64,000 nt of DNA from Cladopsammia gracilis (GCA_022457155.1 JAJGOT010000317.1:682001-746000), one strand, 5' to 3'. Shown: positions 18,601-27,639, counted from the stretch's first letter. Made by a program: numbers and translations. Notes: generated by a model from the sequence alone, not told the origin.

Positions 18601-20804
18601 GTCATCATTCGTTGCCATGACAATGTGAAAAGAGGTCAAAATGCACTATTTTGGAACATTTGAGGCTAATAACTTATAATCTACACGGTGAAAGTTTTTG
18701 TTTTCGATATATTTTTGTTTAATTGGCAAGAGAAACATTTTAACAATTTTTTTTAACATTCTGTACATAGAGTTCAGAGCTACCTTAAATTTATGTAAAA
18801 ATGACATATCTCTGAATCCTATGTACAGATTTTTTTTCAAAATTGGCACAAATGTTTATTATATTTATTAGACGAAAATATATAAAAATCAAAAAAATTC
18901 ACCGAGCAGTTTTGAAGTTATTAGCCTCAAAAGGTTGAAAATGGGGTCTTTTTGGCCTCTTTTGACGTTGCCATGGTAACAAATTTTGATGTCGTAGCCA
19001 CCTAACTTTGTTCATTGGTTAAGTGTTTACAAATCTGTACTAAACATTTTCTCTCAACTTTACTGGTGTAGCTGTGATTGAATATCATAGATGTATCATG
19101 ATGGGAATGTTTAAACTATTAGGAGCCACCTTAATAGGTGGCCGCTTAATAGAGGTCCGACTGTATTCACAGGGAGCCCATACAATCTGTTTGTGTAACA
19201 TAATGACCGCTTGTAATTTTATAGGAAATGTATGGGATTTACCTAAATTTCATATTATAGCGACATATCGCCAAATGTATATACTGATCAAGGCTAAATA
19301 AACATTAAATTACCTTATTTGTTGTGTGTTGTCGTCCTTTTGCCGTAAAAGTGATTTTTGAACGATTTTGAAGGATTCTGAGTTCGCCCTTGACTGTGCG
19401 TCTAAGAGAAGGACAAGGGTGGAAAGAGATTTTTGAACGGCTCCAGCGCCGAGGCGATTTGTCCACATAAAATTGCATCGCTCGGTTTTAAAACCACACA
19501 ACAGAAAGGCCAAAAGATTCACGCTTCTTCTCGTACCTCTCGATCGAAAATCCGTCCAAACGGCCCAGAGCTAGCCGTCGAAGAAAATCAAAATCCCACA
19601 CTTTCCAAGCGGTCGATATTCGTATCAACATTTTCCTGTGCCAGCCAGAAACCGTCCTGCTGATTGCCTCTTTCTGATTGGTCGCCGTTAAACAATAACC
19701 GATTCAAAATACGTACCGAGGGTGGGGAGCCAAAGGCATTTTCGTAATGTCGAACAAAGGTCGAACGGAAGTCTTCCTGGGCTTCTGTTAGTCGCCGCTC
19801 ACACGACCCGAGTCTGGTGAGTAAACGGTTCGGCCTTACGAAAATGCCTATGGCTCCCCACCCTCGGTACGTATTTTGAATCGGTTATTGTTTAACGGCG
19901 ACCAATCAGAAAGAGGCAATCAGCAGGACGGTTTCTGGCTGGCACAGGAAAATGTTGATACGAATATCGACCGCTTGGAAAATGTGGGATTTTGATTTTC
20001 TTCGACGGCTAGCTCCGGGCCGTTTGGACGAATTTTCGATCGAGAGGTACGAGAAGAAGCGTGAATCTTTTGGCCTTTCTGTTGCGTGGTTTGAAAGCCG
20101 AGCGATGCGATTTTATGTGAAAAAAATCGTCTCGGCGCTGGAGCCGTTCAAAAATCTCTTTCCACCTTTGTCCTTCTCTTAGTCGCACAGTCAACGGCGA
20201 ACTCAGAATCCTTCAAAATCGCTCAAAAATCACTTTTACGGCAAAAGGACGACAACACACAACAAATAAGGTAATTTAACGTTTATTTAGCGTTGATCAG
20301 TACATACATTTGGCGATACGTCGCTATAATATGACATTTAGGTGAATCCCATACATTTCCTATAAAATTACAAACGGTCATTATGTTACACAAACAGATT
20401 GTATGGGCTCCCTGTGCTGTATTTAGATGACAAAAATACGCGAAACAAAAGCAGGCATAAAATAACGAAGCGTGTGAGCATTTGTCATAAAAGTCGTTAT
20501 ATAGAATGCTTTCATACATGTGAGTTAAACACAAAAGATAATTTTTGTTACCTCATCTTTACTGAGAGTCACACTTAGAGAAGAATTCAGCGGCAAAATA
20601 AGCTCCTCGTCTCTCTTTCCCCCTGAACAAATTAAAATGACCATAAATATATATTCAAGCTAACGGAGAAACAAGTACGACCTAAAACCATTTGATTCGT
20701 TTTTACTTACAATATTTTATGACAGCAATATTGACTGGGCCTTGACAAGTAACCATTTGAACAGAATCAGTCTTCCGGAGTTTTTTACCTATCTCGTCTG
20801 CCAT
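8329..20804 (-). CDS. MVD: Diphosphomevalonate decarboxylase (10 exons, 3' end not in view)
   Basis: Mevalonate diphosphate decarboxylase performs the ATP-dependent decarboxylation of mevalonate-5-diphosphate to isopentenyl diphosphate, the last step to the C5 isoprenoid unit. Ten minus-strand exons (listed separately) join in phase with GT-AG introns to 792 nt, 264 residues. Landmarks in order: [16 protein letters not shown] (residues 23-38, substrate-binding start of the family), LWLNGR (about 73-78), the GHMP-kinase phosphate loop [12 protein letters not shown] (125-136), [13 protein letters not shown] (161-173, with the conserved Arg at 167), and FAETTMK (258-264). The start lies in a strong context (AAGATGG). 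The family is about 400 residues. The C-terminal part with the catalytic Asp in the F-D-A-G-P-N motif was not found in 1-8328: it is either beyond the window or lost. Introns range from 88 bp to 4.5 kb and are loaded with repeats. Identification is secure; exon edges are by eye. Confidence 0.93.
8614..8726. mobile_element. Foldback element, GTGTTTCATCAGG ends
   Basis: GAGTGTTTCATCAGG (8614) is mirrored by CCTGACGAAACACACTC (8710-8726), with inner arms CCAAAC/GTTTGG. Lies in MVD intron 9. The end motif resembles the hairpin at 7802-7862. Confidence 0.7.
8805..9070. mobile_element. Foldback element in MVD intron 9
   Basis: CATGTTTAGATTGTTCTCTT at 8805 is mirrored at 9051-9070. The arms run about 60 bp with few mismatches (also GTTCGCTCTTG/CAAGAGCGAAC) around a 140-bp loop. 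GATTTTGTATG occurs on both sides (about 8758 and 9071), a possible target duplication of a slightly larger element. Frames 8762-8992 and 8827-9069 over it are artefacts. Confidence 0.7.
10014..10088 (-). CDS. MVD: MVD exon 9
   Basis: 75 nt, phase 0 to 0, acceptor GTTTTTAG, donor GTAACA. Encodes [18 protein letters not shown] to LLK, the family's S-T-x-G-M-R segment. Confidence 0.88.
10385..10432 (-). CDS. MVD: MVD exon 8
   Basis: 48 nt, phase 0 to 0, acceptor TTGTCAG, donor GTACGA. Encodes [16 protein letters not shown], the conserved W-x-x-L-R-V-L-I strand. Confidence 0.88.
10538..11050. repeat. Five tandem copies of a 102-bp tRNA-like unit
   Basis: Units begin near 10541, 10643, 10745, 10846 and 10948. 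On the minus strand each has CTCATAGCTCAGTGGTTAGA, a tRNA D arm and A box. Only the outermost copy (near 10530) keeps a B-box-like GGTTTGATTTC, so the head of a tRNA-derived SINE appears to have been amplified in tandem. Lies in MVD intron 7 on the gene's sense strand. Short frames reading [13 protein letters not shown] are tRNA artefacts. Confidence 0.8.
11104..11249. mobile_element. MITE, TAGAGTGATTTT family (copy in MVD intron 7)
   Basis: TAGAGTGATTTTCTTTAAAC at the left and a mirrored TTTCATGGTCTAAGTAAAAT plus CACTA at the right. The same family is intact at 32111-32255, where its terminal repeats are perfect over 27 bp. Confidence 0.75.
11430..11515. repeat. CCCCA-rich pyrimidine tract
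   Basis: Irregular CCCCA/CCCTG units between MVD exons 7 and 8. No coding value. Confidence 0.75.
11566..11662 (-). CDS. MVD: MVD exon 7
   Basis: 97 nt, phase 2 to 0, acceptor TGCAATAG, donor GTGATC. Encodes (R)[17 protein letters not shown] then [15 protein letters not shown]. The Arg of GSGSACRS corresponds to the active-site arginine known in this family. Confidence 0.93.
12096..12150 (-). CDS. MVD: MVD exon 6
   Basis: 55 nt, phase 1 to 2, acceptor CTTTGCAG, donor GTGACA. Encodes [18 protein letters not shown], the helix after the phosphate loop. Confidence 0.88.
12350..12363. repeat. Poly-G run
   Basis: About 14 G in the plus strand. Similar G or C runs of 10 or more recur through the window (15721, 25571, 26256, 28303, 44067, 56143, 61199). 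Confidence 0.9.
12888..13192 (-). mobile_element. SINE with conserved invertebrate core
   Basis: On the minus strand a tRNA-like head (GGTGGTAAGTGGTTAGCGCG, A box) is followed by a body containing GATGGACTAGCATCCCATCC and a GGTGTATAAATGGGTACCGG segment. I recognise this central block from SINEs widespread in marine invertebrates (Meta/BIVA-type superfamilies). The family name is from memory. Lies in MVD intron 5. Confidence 0.7.
13248..13385 (-). CDS. MVD: MVD exon 5
   Basis: 138 nt, phase 1 to 1, acceptor CATTTTCAG, donor GTACAC. Encodes (I)[19 protein letters not shown] to [20 protein letters not shown]. Contains the GHMP-family ATP phosphate loop, the most diagnostic segment of the gene. 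Confidence 0.95.
14209..14416. mobile_element. MITE with about 100-bp arms in MVD intron 4
   Basis: Left arm CCAAACACTGAATGCCGAAC is mirrored at the right; the inner arms AATTTGAATCAGTGCTTAAC and GTTAAGCACTGATTCAAATT are perfect. A related core (AGCTAACC...AATCAGTGCTTA) is seen near 25450. Confidence 0.8.
14592..14641 (-). CDS. MVD: MVD exon 4
   Basis: 50 nt, phase 2 to 1, acceptor CATCTAG, donor GTAAGT. Encodes (R)[16 protein letters not shown], matching the family's P-R-(I/L)-Q-x-C-L segment. Confidence 0.85.
15639..15691. repeat. (TA)n microsatellite
   Basis: About 26 TA dinucleotides, followed by a pyrimidine-rich tract and a poly-G run near 15721. Tyr-Ile frames over it are artefacts. 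A short (GAGT)n array lies at about 15411-15434. Confidence 0.95.
15995..16062 (-). CDS. MVD: MVD exon 3
   Basis: 68 nt, phase 0 to 2, acceptor TCTTTTAG, donor GTGAGA. Encodes [17 protein letters not shown] then LWLNGR, corresponding to the conserved W-L-N-G-R/x-E of the family. Confidence 0.88.
16307..16796. mobile_element. Non-autonomous Tc1/mariner-type element
   Basis: Ends CAGTCAAACCTGCATTAAGC and the mirror CTTAATACAGGTTTGACTG, flanked by TA on both sides, the target duplication of Tc1/mariner transposons. Internal motifs (TTAAGCGGAC) repeat the end sequence several times. No transposase frame. Lies in MVD intron 2. Confidence 0.85.
17569..19163. mobile_element. 1.6 kb Tc1/mariner-type element with repeated ends
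   Basis: Ends CAGTCAGACCTCTGTTAAGC and the mirror GCTTAATAGAGGTCCGACTG, flanked by TA. The sub-terminal motif GGCCGCTTAATAGAGGT is repeated at both ends. The interior has its own inverted repeat (about 18605-18680 against 18910-18985) and a perfect X-box palindrome at 18967. No transposase frame. Lies in MVD intron 2 and abuts the large palindrome. Confidence 0.8.
18967..18980. promoter_or_regulatory. Perfect RFX X-box motif inside a transposon
   Basis: GTTGCCATGGTAAC is the full palindromic consensus for RFX factors. A decayed partner CGTTGCCATGACAATG lies near 18610. Whether RFX binds it is unknown. Confidence 0.4.
19169..20421. repeat. 1.25 kb palindrome with about 590-bp arms
   Basis: The left arm 19169-19755 is the reverse complement of 19828-20421 with scattered differences (for example CACTTTCCAAGCGG against CCGCTTGGAAAATG), around a spacer of about 72 bp. 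The arms are unlike an assembly echo because they differ at many positions. The arms contain a CCAAT-type motif (CTGATTGGTCGCC) near the centre, and the spacer contains GGTGAGTAAAC, a donor-like site. Lies in MVD intron 2, about 130 bp from exon 2. Frames 19310-19522, 19433-19663, 19952-20182 and 20009-20194 are mirrored artefacts. Confidence 0.9.
20552..20622 (-). CDS. MVD: MVD exon 2
   Basis: 71 nt, phase 1 to 0, acceptor TTGTTCAG, donor GTAACA. Encodes (W)[19 protein letters not shown] then SKDE, near-identical to other animals over the substrate-binding region. Confidence 0.93.
20711..20804 (-). CDS. MVD: MVD exon 1 (start codon)
   Basis: 94 nt from ATG at 20804, donor GTAAGT. Encodes [20 protein letters not shown] then [11 protein letters not shown](W). 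CAAGATGGC around the start is a strong initiation context. Intron 1 is only 88 bp. Confidence 0.92.
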
Positions 20805-21062
20805 CTTGGATCCGAAGCGGAAGGGCCCGGGACCGACTTACTGCTGGACTTACTGCGTTATGTAAGAGGATTTGAAAGAAACGTTTATTGCTAATCAACA
20901 ACGTCAGCATGTGAATGAACAAGAACTCTTCGAGTAGTGAAGTCGGGCTTTAAGCTGGTCTTGTAAGTGCCCCAAAGGTACAACAATGAATTCAATTGTC
21001 GCTTTTCCGGTCACATAATGTGATCCGTCACGCACGTTACTGCGTCATTTGAAACCTTTTAT
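20805..21062 (-). promoter_or_regulatory. Probable MVD 5' UTR and promoter
   Basis: Directly upstream of the MVD start. The first 80 bp are GC-richer (GGTCCCGGGCCCTTCCG). AAGATGGC at the start codon also fits a YY1-type initiator often found at animal housekeeping promoters. A CACATAATGTGATCC patch lies near 21012. No TATA box is seen at a fixed distance, and the transcription start cannot be placed. Confidence 0.4.
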
Positions 21063-21415
21063 ACAGCCATGCTCCGTCACGCGTGACCAGTAATCTAGAG
21101 AATGAAATGAACATTTCAATATTTCTTTGTAACGTCCGAGATTTGAATGAAACCTTGAAGATCTCTGTGGAAAACCCTTTGAAAGTCACGAATTAACGGA
21201 AAATAACTTCGCTGCACGCATTAAAAAACCTAATATTGTTCGGATATGTAACATTTCAAACAAAATGATATTTTGTTACTCTTTGTTTCCGAAAATGCGG
21301 TAAAATTCTCACGGGAATTCCGAATCTCGGAATGAATTTTCAAAACCGACGCGTAATCTTGAAAACTCCATTCAATTTTCAAAAATACTGGTCACGCGTG
21401 ACGGAGCATGGCTGT
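21063..21415. mobile_element. Non-autonomous TA-target element, 28-30 bp terminal repeats
   Basis: CAGCCATGCTCCGTCACGCG at the left and its mirror CGCGTGACGGAGCATGGCTG at the right are exact; adjoining bases extend the match to about 30 bp. TA lies at each outer edge (TTATA left, TAATC right). The repeats contain the palindrome GTCACGCGTGAC. The 290-bp interior has no transposase. Confidence 0.85.
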
Positions 21416-21736
21416 AATCAGTCGTTCGCAATCACTCGTGCAATTGCAAAGTCAACTTTAACTTCAACTTCAACTTTATTACTTCCATTTATCTGTTGGT
21501 CGAAAAGAAAGAAAAGGAAATCGTTATCGAATGCAACTCTCGCCAAATCCGGCAATAACATACGTTCCTTTTACTTGATATGTTTCGTTTTGTAATTTTC
21601 CTTTTTCTTGTGTTGCAAATAAATCCAATTCATCCAGGAGATTGAAGGTGCTATGTCAACTGAGATGACGTCACTAACACTTCGCCGCAGGCTGCAAACC
21701 ACTTGAAAAGCGCACTTTGCTACGGCCTAATTTATA

Positions 21737-21863
21737 AGTCGGGCTTAAGTCTAGGCTCGATTACCAGCCGTTTTGTGTGCCCGCGTTCTGGGAGGAGGAT
21801 CTGAAAACCGGACTCCCTCAAACGGCTGAAAATCGAGCCTAGCTTAAGCCAAGCAGCCCGACT
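21737..21863. mobile_element. Foldback element, AGTCGGGCTTAAG ends
   Basis: AGTCGGGCTTAAGTCTAGGC is mirrored by GCCTAGCTTAAGCC plus CCCGACT, with inner arms AAACGGCTG. A shortened relative lies just upstream of the SLC38-like gene (54755-54803). Confidence 0.65.
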
Positions 21864-21865
21864 AA

Positions 21866-21935
21866 TTAAGTGGACACTAGCGAAGGTCCCTCTGGTGTCC
21901 CGCGGGTGTCCGCTTAAGGGTTTCTCTGTAGAGAA
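21866..21935. mobile_element. Fragment of a Tc1-type GCGGACACC repeat
   Basis: TTAAGTGGACACTAGCGAAG and GTGTCCGCTTAAGGG are the sub-terminal motifs of the family seen complete at 16307-16796. Other stray ends lie near 12512 and 57263. Confidence 0.5.
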
Positions 21936-22320
21936 CAGTTTAGCCAATAATAAGCGAACTGATCTTTATCTTCAAAAGGTTCGTGCACAACACCCCCCTG
22001 CCAGATCACCCCCACCCCCTCCCCCTCAAAAAAACACAGGCAATGGGCCAAAACCAAACAACGCTCGTGCAAGCTGAAAGTTCCCCAGTTTCGTGGTTTC
22101 TTGCCAGTTCCTGAGTTTGTTTTGGTGCCACGCCTCGGTGAAGAATTATGGCCTGTGGTGCGCTGTCTATGGTTGCAACATGCAAACCAAACCAAGCTTA
22201 GGAATCGAGAGTGACCATTGAAACTGGCAATCTTATGTGGACGTCATAACCCGACTATCTCCAGTCAGTCCCTTCTTGCGCGGTATTGTACTCCACCGGA
22301 AGTGAAATTTTTTAAACGGC

Positions 22321-22670
22321 TAAGGCCCTATTTACATGGAAATAGGATGATCCTCGTGCTAGGATGATCCAAGAAGGTTCATTTGGTTTACAAGCAAAAA
22401 TGCGGCTTCCAGGAACCCATTTTCACTTGGTTTAAATGTAAAATTTGGCAGGATAGCCCCAGTACCTTTGAGTTCGGCGCGACAATAACAAGATAGCCCT
22501 GGGGCTCCAGAAGCCGTTTACATGGAGCTAGGATGATCCTTGCGCTAGGATCATCCCAGCGCTGGGGCCAAATGCAACTCTACGCATGTAAACTGAAAGC
22601 AGAAAACATGTCATGCTCAGATGATCCTAGTAATAGGATCATACTACTCTTTCCATGTGAATAGGGCTTA
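22321..22670. mobile_element. MITE with TAAGGCCCTATTTACATGGA ends
   Basis: TAAGGCCCTATTTACATGGA at the left is mirrored by TCCATGTGAATAGGGCTTA at the right. The interior repeats AGGATGATCC/GGATCATCC several times. The superfamily is not determined. A repeat with similar wording (GGGCCTGTTTACATG) occurs at 59638. Confidence 0.75.
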
Positions 22671-24748
22671 AAACGCGGTGAAGAAAAATCGCTACTCGAT
22701 TTTCTTTAATCTCGTACCCAGATCTCCTATGGTCAGGCGGAAGGGAGGTCCTCGCATTTCAGAACAGTGGAAGCACGAGTGAGATATGGGTACTTGATAA
22801 GGTTTTCTTATCATTTGGCCTCTGACATCACGCTTAAGTAATAAACATTAACTTTTGTGTAACTCAACTACAGCGAAGTTAGTACAAGTTCACACCGAAA
22901 TACGAAAACAGCTCTTACTTATCGTTTTTGTAAGTATATTTTTGCCTTTTCACACAATTTTAGTACAAAATTACGTTTCTCTCTGGTGTGATAAATTTAA
23001 ATCTCCAGTGTTTTAATTCTCTCGAATTTCTCGCCACCTCACTTTTACACACGTAAATCACAAGAAAACTGAACCACAAATTTGAAGACTCTAGCTTGCC
23101 ATTGATTGTTTTGTATGTTAAGTCCTAAAGGAAAAATTAAAGCACGATTGAACCATGCTTAATCACAATGTAAAATGACTTAAAATTGGCAAATTTCAAA
23201 GAAATAAGTCCACATCTAAACCTTAAAAACAAGTAGGATTAAGTTCATTGTTACACTAAAGATCGTTTAACGAACTAATCACGTTGCGACAGTAAACAAA
23301 TAGAACACGTTTGGAGACTGCAGATGCATCTCGTACTGATTGTCGAGAAAAAAGCAATGGGAAGCTTATTACGCCAACACTCGTGCAGTTTCCAAACATT
23401 CATATTTTAATTTTGTTTTCGTTGTCTCAGGACCAAACTTATGGGAAGTTGTATTCAAGAATATAGAAACACTCGTAAACGTGACTTATAAACTTGCCCA
23501 ATTTACGTAGGATCCGAATAGGTGACCAAAACGGAGGGAGGAAATATCAAGCATTTCGGCGGAATGTACTTGATTGACAGGTCAACACATAACTAATCAC
23601 GATTTAGCTGTATGGTCAGAGAGAGTAGCAAAAATTAAAGCTTGATTCTCCACTAAATCTTGATTTACTGACTGCTGAGCTAGTGTCGAATGTAATGTTT
23701 AAAGATAAACATGACCTAATGGTCTGTATAAGACCACAGCTAACCACAGAGTGCTGTGAATTGAATTATCTCAGTGTGGAGTAAAAGGTGATCTCTCATA
23801 GAGAGACACAAGGGAGAGGTGGGTAGTGGATGTTCATCGCAGAGTTTAGGTTCAACCAACCTCGTTCTCTGCAAAGAACATATTCCAACTCCACTACACA
23901 GCAGACATGTACAATTCATTAGGTTTACTTTGGTTCACAACGACCTTGCACCAGCAGCCGGATCGAACTAAACAAGTTAATCTGTTCGAAACGATAATTA
24001 CAACTAGATATATCCTAAACTTGCACTTCACTTAACAGAGCTGAGCAACCCTCAGTCCCTCACAAAATAAACTGCGGTAAGAACGAGGCCAGAAAAAAAC
24101 CTGCAAGAAAAAAAAAAAACCTGTGGGGAAAAATAAGCAGGAAACTGGGTAGGAACCATGGCTCAAGCTCAAAACTATACAAGCCCATCCTACGAGGCAT
24201 TAAAATACAAAGCTAAGCAAACGAAATACAAATCCTCTTAAAAATCAAAAAACATTAATGGACTAATGCAGGCCTACAATGCCTCACCACGTGACAAACT
24301 ATGACTTTATAGGCAGCATGATACCCATCATGCACCGTAACAGTCGAACCCAGCCCCTGCTGGTCCCATGCCGTAGAAATATCAATTTCTGTCTTATTCG
24401 CATTACCATTACTCACACGCCAGAAATTACATTTTACTTGTTGGCACAATTTTGTAAATTTGATCTCATTTATATCTTCACTAACAAAGGGGCACAAAAT
24501 AAGGGGATGGGTTCTCCCACCTTCCAGAATATCTGAAAAATATCTGAATCAAAAACGTGGCTCAAAGTTATAAAAATTGCAACTATAACAATAACTGCCA
24601 TAATTTACTGACAAGTCGTGTAAAAAGCATGGATTTCGCTGGAAAGTGGCGTACATCCACATGCACGCTACATGTTTTGATTGCGTCCAATTTTCTCTTT
24701 TATCTCACTTTTTACTTCTTGAACATCGCGGAGAATGGCTATTGCGTA
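22671..24748. other. Intergenic, minor hairpins only
   Basis: Contains a short inverted pair (CTCGTACCCAGATCTC near 22712 with GAGATATGGGTAC near 22780) and a hairpin at 23823-23899 (GTAGTGGATGTTC with GAACATATTCCAACTCCACTAC). Frames at 24255-24536 show no domain. No gene seen. Confidence 0.4.
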
Positions 24749-24867
24749 GTACGGTGGCCCATTAGTGCCACTGCTACACACTGTAAAACAAAGCCGTCTC
24801 TGTATAAAAACTCGCCTCCTCTGTACAATGGTACTTGTTTTCCATACAAGTATAAGCATGTTGCATA
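24749..24867. repeat. Left flank of the inverted minisatellite pair
   Basis: AGTACGGTGGCCCATTAGTG to the start of the array is the reverse complement of 28891-29010, ending in GGGCCACCGTACT. The shared flank shows both minisatellites belong to one element present in opposite orientations. Confidence 0.85.
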
Positions 24868-25399
24868 GAAATGTGCCTCCTCCGTAGAAATGAGCCTCCT
24901 CCGTAGAAATGAGCCTCCTCCGTAGAAATGAGCCTCCTCCGTAGAAATGTGCCTCCTCCGTAGAAATGTGCCTCCTCCGTAGAAATGAGCCTCTTCCGTG
25001 GAAATGAGCCTCCTCCGTTGAAATAAGCCTCCTCCGTACAAATGTGCCTCCTCCGTAGAAATGAGCCTCCTCCGTAGAAATGAGCCACCTCCGTAGAAAT
25101 GAGTCTCCTCTGTAGAAATGCGCCTCCTTCGTAGAAATGCGCCTCCTCCGTAGGAATGAGCCTCCTCCGTAGGAATGAGCCTCCTCCGTAGAAATGAGCC
25201 TCCTCCGTAGAAATGAGCCTCCTCCGTAGAAATGAGCCTCCTCCGTAGAAATGAGCCTCCTCCGTAGAAATGAGCCTCCTCCGTAGAAATGAGCCTCCTC
25301 CGTAAAAATGAGCCTCCTTCGTAGAAATGAGCCTCCTCCGTAGAAATGAGCCTCCTCCGTAGAAATGAGCCTCCTCCGTAGAAATGTGCCTCCTCCGTA
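24868..25399. repeat. 19-bp minisatellite, 28 units
   Basis: Exactly 28 units of GAAATGAGCCTCCTCCGTA (532 bp = 28 x 19) with single-base variants and no length change. Because 19 is not a multiple of 3, every minus frame cycles through the same 19-residue period (RRRLISTEEAHFYGGGSFL), giving the spurious 222- and 100-codon frames 24774-25442 and 24739-25041. Confidence 0.95.
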
Positions 25400-25927
25400 G
25401 AACTGTAATTTTTAACATATTTATAGAGTTACCCATAACCATAAATGAAAGCTAACCATCTTTAAATCAGTGCTTACCATAAACACTGCAGATCAGTGCT
25501 AAACTGGAGCTCTTTTCTCTCAGTTCTGGGGTTCTGTTATCGTGTTCGTCAGTAATATAGCCTGCTCATCCCCCCCCCCCCCCCCACCCCCGGGCATTTG
25601 TCATTATTTTTAAATAATGTTGCAAATGCCCCACGGTGGGGTCAGCTTATACGTACAAATCCCTACGGTGTGGTATCTGGAAGAGTGCAAATGCCCGACC
25701 CATGGTACAAGATCAAAAATATATTTTAATGATTACTGATAAAAGCAATAATTGTTCACAAATAAATGGATCTTTATTCATACGAGGAAATCTTTCGTTT
25801 TCCCTCAGTACATACTTTAATTACCCGTTCCCTCATTCATTCTAAATATTTGTGATATGTTTCCGCAAAACTTTTGACTCCAATAATTTTCTGTCGGTTC
25901 TCGTTGTTAATGTTGTTAATTTTGATT
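25400..25927. other. Intergenic, poly-C run
   Basis: A run of about 17 C near 25570-25587 and a decayed relative of the MITE core at 14209-14416 (25445-25500). No gene recognised. Confidence 0.4.
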
Positions 25928-26100
25928 AAATGGCGAATTTCAGCCCAGTTGACCGGGCTGAGATTTCAGCCCGGCTTCCGAAATAAATCCTCTTAAAATG
26001 AAGTTAGTGATTACATGAACAAAGTTTCAGCCCGGGCTGAACGGGATGAAATTCGCCATGTAATCGCATCAGAATTTCAGCCCGGGCTGAAAAGAGAATT
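25928..26100. repeat. TTTCAGCCCGGGCTGAA palindrome repeat
   Basis: TTTCAGCCCGGGCTGAA occurs at about 26026 and 26083, and half-forms at 25942-25977. ATGGCGAATTTCAGCCC (25930) faces GGGATGAAATTCGCCAT (26042), so the block folds back on itself. Probably a short foldback element related to 4340-4462. Confidence 0.65.
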
Positions 26101-26446
26101 TGGGCATGCGCAGTCGAATCTTCGACGCCATTTTGATTCGCGTTATCAATCTTTCCACGCAATTTCAAACTTGAGCACTATACAATGTTACAGTAGTTAA
26201 GATACAGGTAAACCAATTGATAGTACATAGGCGTACGGGCACCTTTGGCCTTGGGGGCGGGGGGGGGGGGGGGGGGCGGTGACCTTCTTGCCCGAAGAAT
26301 TTCATACAGAATGCCAGAATGCGTGGGTGTTGAAATCGGGATACAAACTCACTCAAATTGCATGAAAAACTGTTATAATTCCAAAAATAGTTTTTTTGGA
26401 AACCTTGCACACTCTATGACCTCAATCTAGTAAAATCGAAAACTTA

Positions 26447-26890
26447 TTAAAAGAAAAAGTTGTTTCTTTCGTGTTGTTGTCCAAAAATGTTTATTATCTT
26501 GTTTATACTGACAATGACTTTATTGCCATAGGAGCGCTCAATACAGGCGATAGCAATGCTGTTTAGTCTATTCTGTCCCATCGTGCTCCGAAGATAAGTC
26601 TTTAAGCGCCGGAGTCCGCCGAATGAGTGCTCCGCTGAGCATGATGTTGCGGGGATGACGCCCAGAATGGACGCGACCTTCGAGAACTCTGGGGTCATTT
26701 CATAAAGGCATGTGCTGTCTTGAATTGACTGAACAGTTGGTCTGCCTGGAGTAGCTCCTTGTCGAGGTTATAGTACCTGGCAACCAGGTCAAAGCTATCA
26801 CTGATGGGCGAATCACCAAGGGTGATGTCACCCAACGCACAAAGAACATCTTGGTCATTTCCACTGAACCGATTCTCGATTTCGGACCTT
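26447..26890 (-). pseudogene. hAT transposase C-terminus (broken)
   Basis: The minus strand encodes FSGNDQDVLCALGDITLGDS to RYYNLDKELLQADQLFSQFK (26700-26880), then after a frameshift or stop VASILGVIPATSCSAEHSF and LRRLKTYLRSTMGQNRLNSI (26560-26690). The last part is the hAT C-terminal dimerisation domain (A-E-R-x-F-S-x-L-R-R-L-K-T-type signature), as in ZMYM1-like and THAP12-like domesticated or mobile transposases. The frame change at KTAHAFMK-stop/MTPEFSK and a stop upstream of SEIENRFSG show it is dead. Confidence 0.8.
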
Positions 26891-27639
26891 ATTCAGAGAG
26901 GTGAAAAATGTGTTTGCACGATGGTAATCCTCTGGTTGCGATGGCGGAGAAGCAATACTGACGTTTCGGGTTTCCCCAGTAGCTCATTCTGGATGTTTGG
27001 CGAGGTCCATTGAGCGTGGATTGAGATTGAGATTGAACAAGATAAAAACACAGCACCTTTTGCACACATGACACGCTGCCTCGCATGGCTTATTAACATG
27101 CAGTGATTGCGGTCTATATATATAAATGGGTAGTTATTTTGCCTTTTAGCACGCTGAATTATGTCAACCTCGAAGAAAAGTACCAGAACCACGCCGTTTT
27201 GTCGAAATATGAATAGAGAATGTCTGCTACATAACCACTTAATATAAGAACAGAGAATTTTCCTGGTAGATGCAGCTGTCGCGGCAGTATTTACCAGACA
27301 CCACATGTCATTTCATTCAAAGACAAGGTTAAAAGACATGGTTAAACGAGCAATCAATAGTCTGTAATTGCCACTTGGCGACAACAAATTTTCTCATGGG
27401 ATTGAAAAAATCGCGTAATTCAATATTCATTATTCACGTTTTCACGAAATTGCACACGTATCAAGAGATCTGATGGACTCCAACTCGGTATGAACACTGG
27501 AAAGAATGAATGAATGTAATCGACAAGTTTTTTCAACATCTTTCATTAACCAATGGGATCACGAGTTGATGACTCTTGATTGACACACATCTTGATTCGA
27601 CGTTCAGAAGTTGGCATGTGCGCATTTAGCCTGGGAAAG
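26891..27639. other. Probable remainder of the dead hAT element and unique sequence
   Basis: Upstream of the transposase remnant on its sense strand. Frame 26893-27306 (minus) has no recognisable domain. No terminal repeats could be paired. Confidence 0.3.

Noticed and set aside
19310..20194. Four frames of 61-76 codons in the palindrome
   Set aside because: They are mirrored readings of the two arms and lack any domain.
24739..25442. 222- and 100-codon frames of RRRLISTEEAHFYGGGS repeats
   Set aside because: They read a 19-bp minisatellite in two frames at once; all frames show the same period, so there is no specific coding signal. The same applies to 28385-28984.
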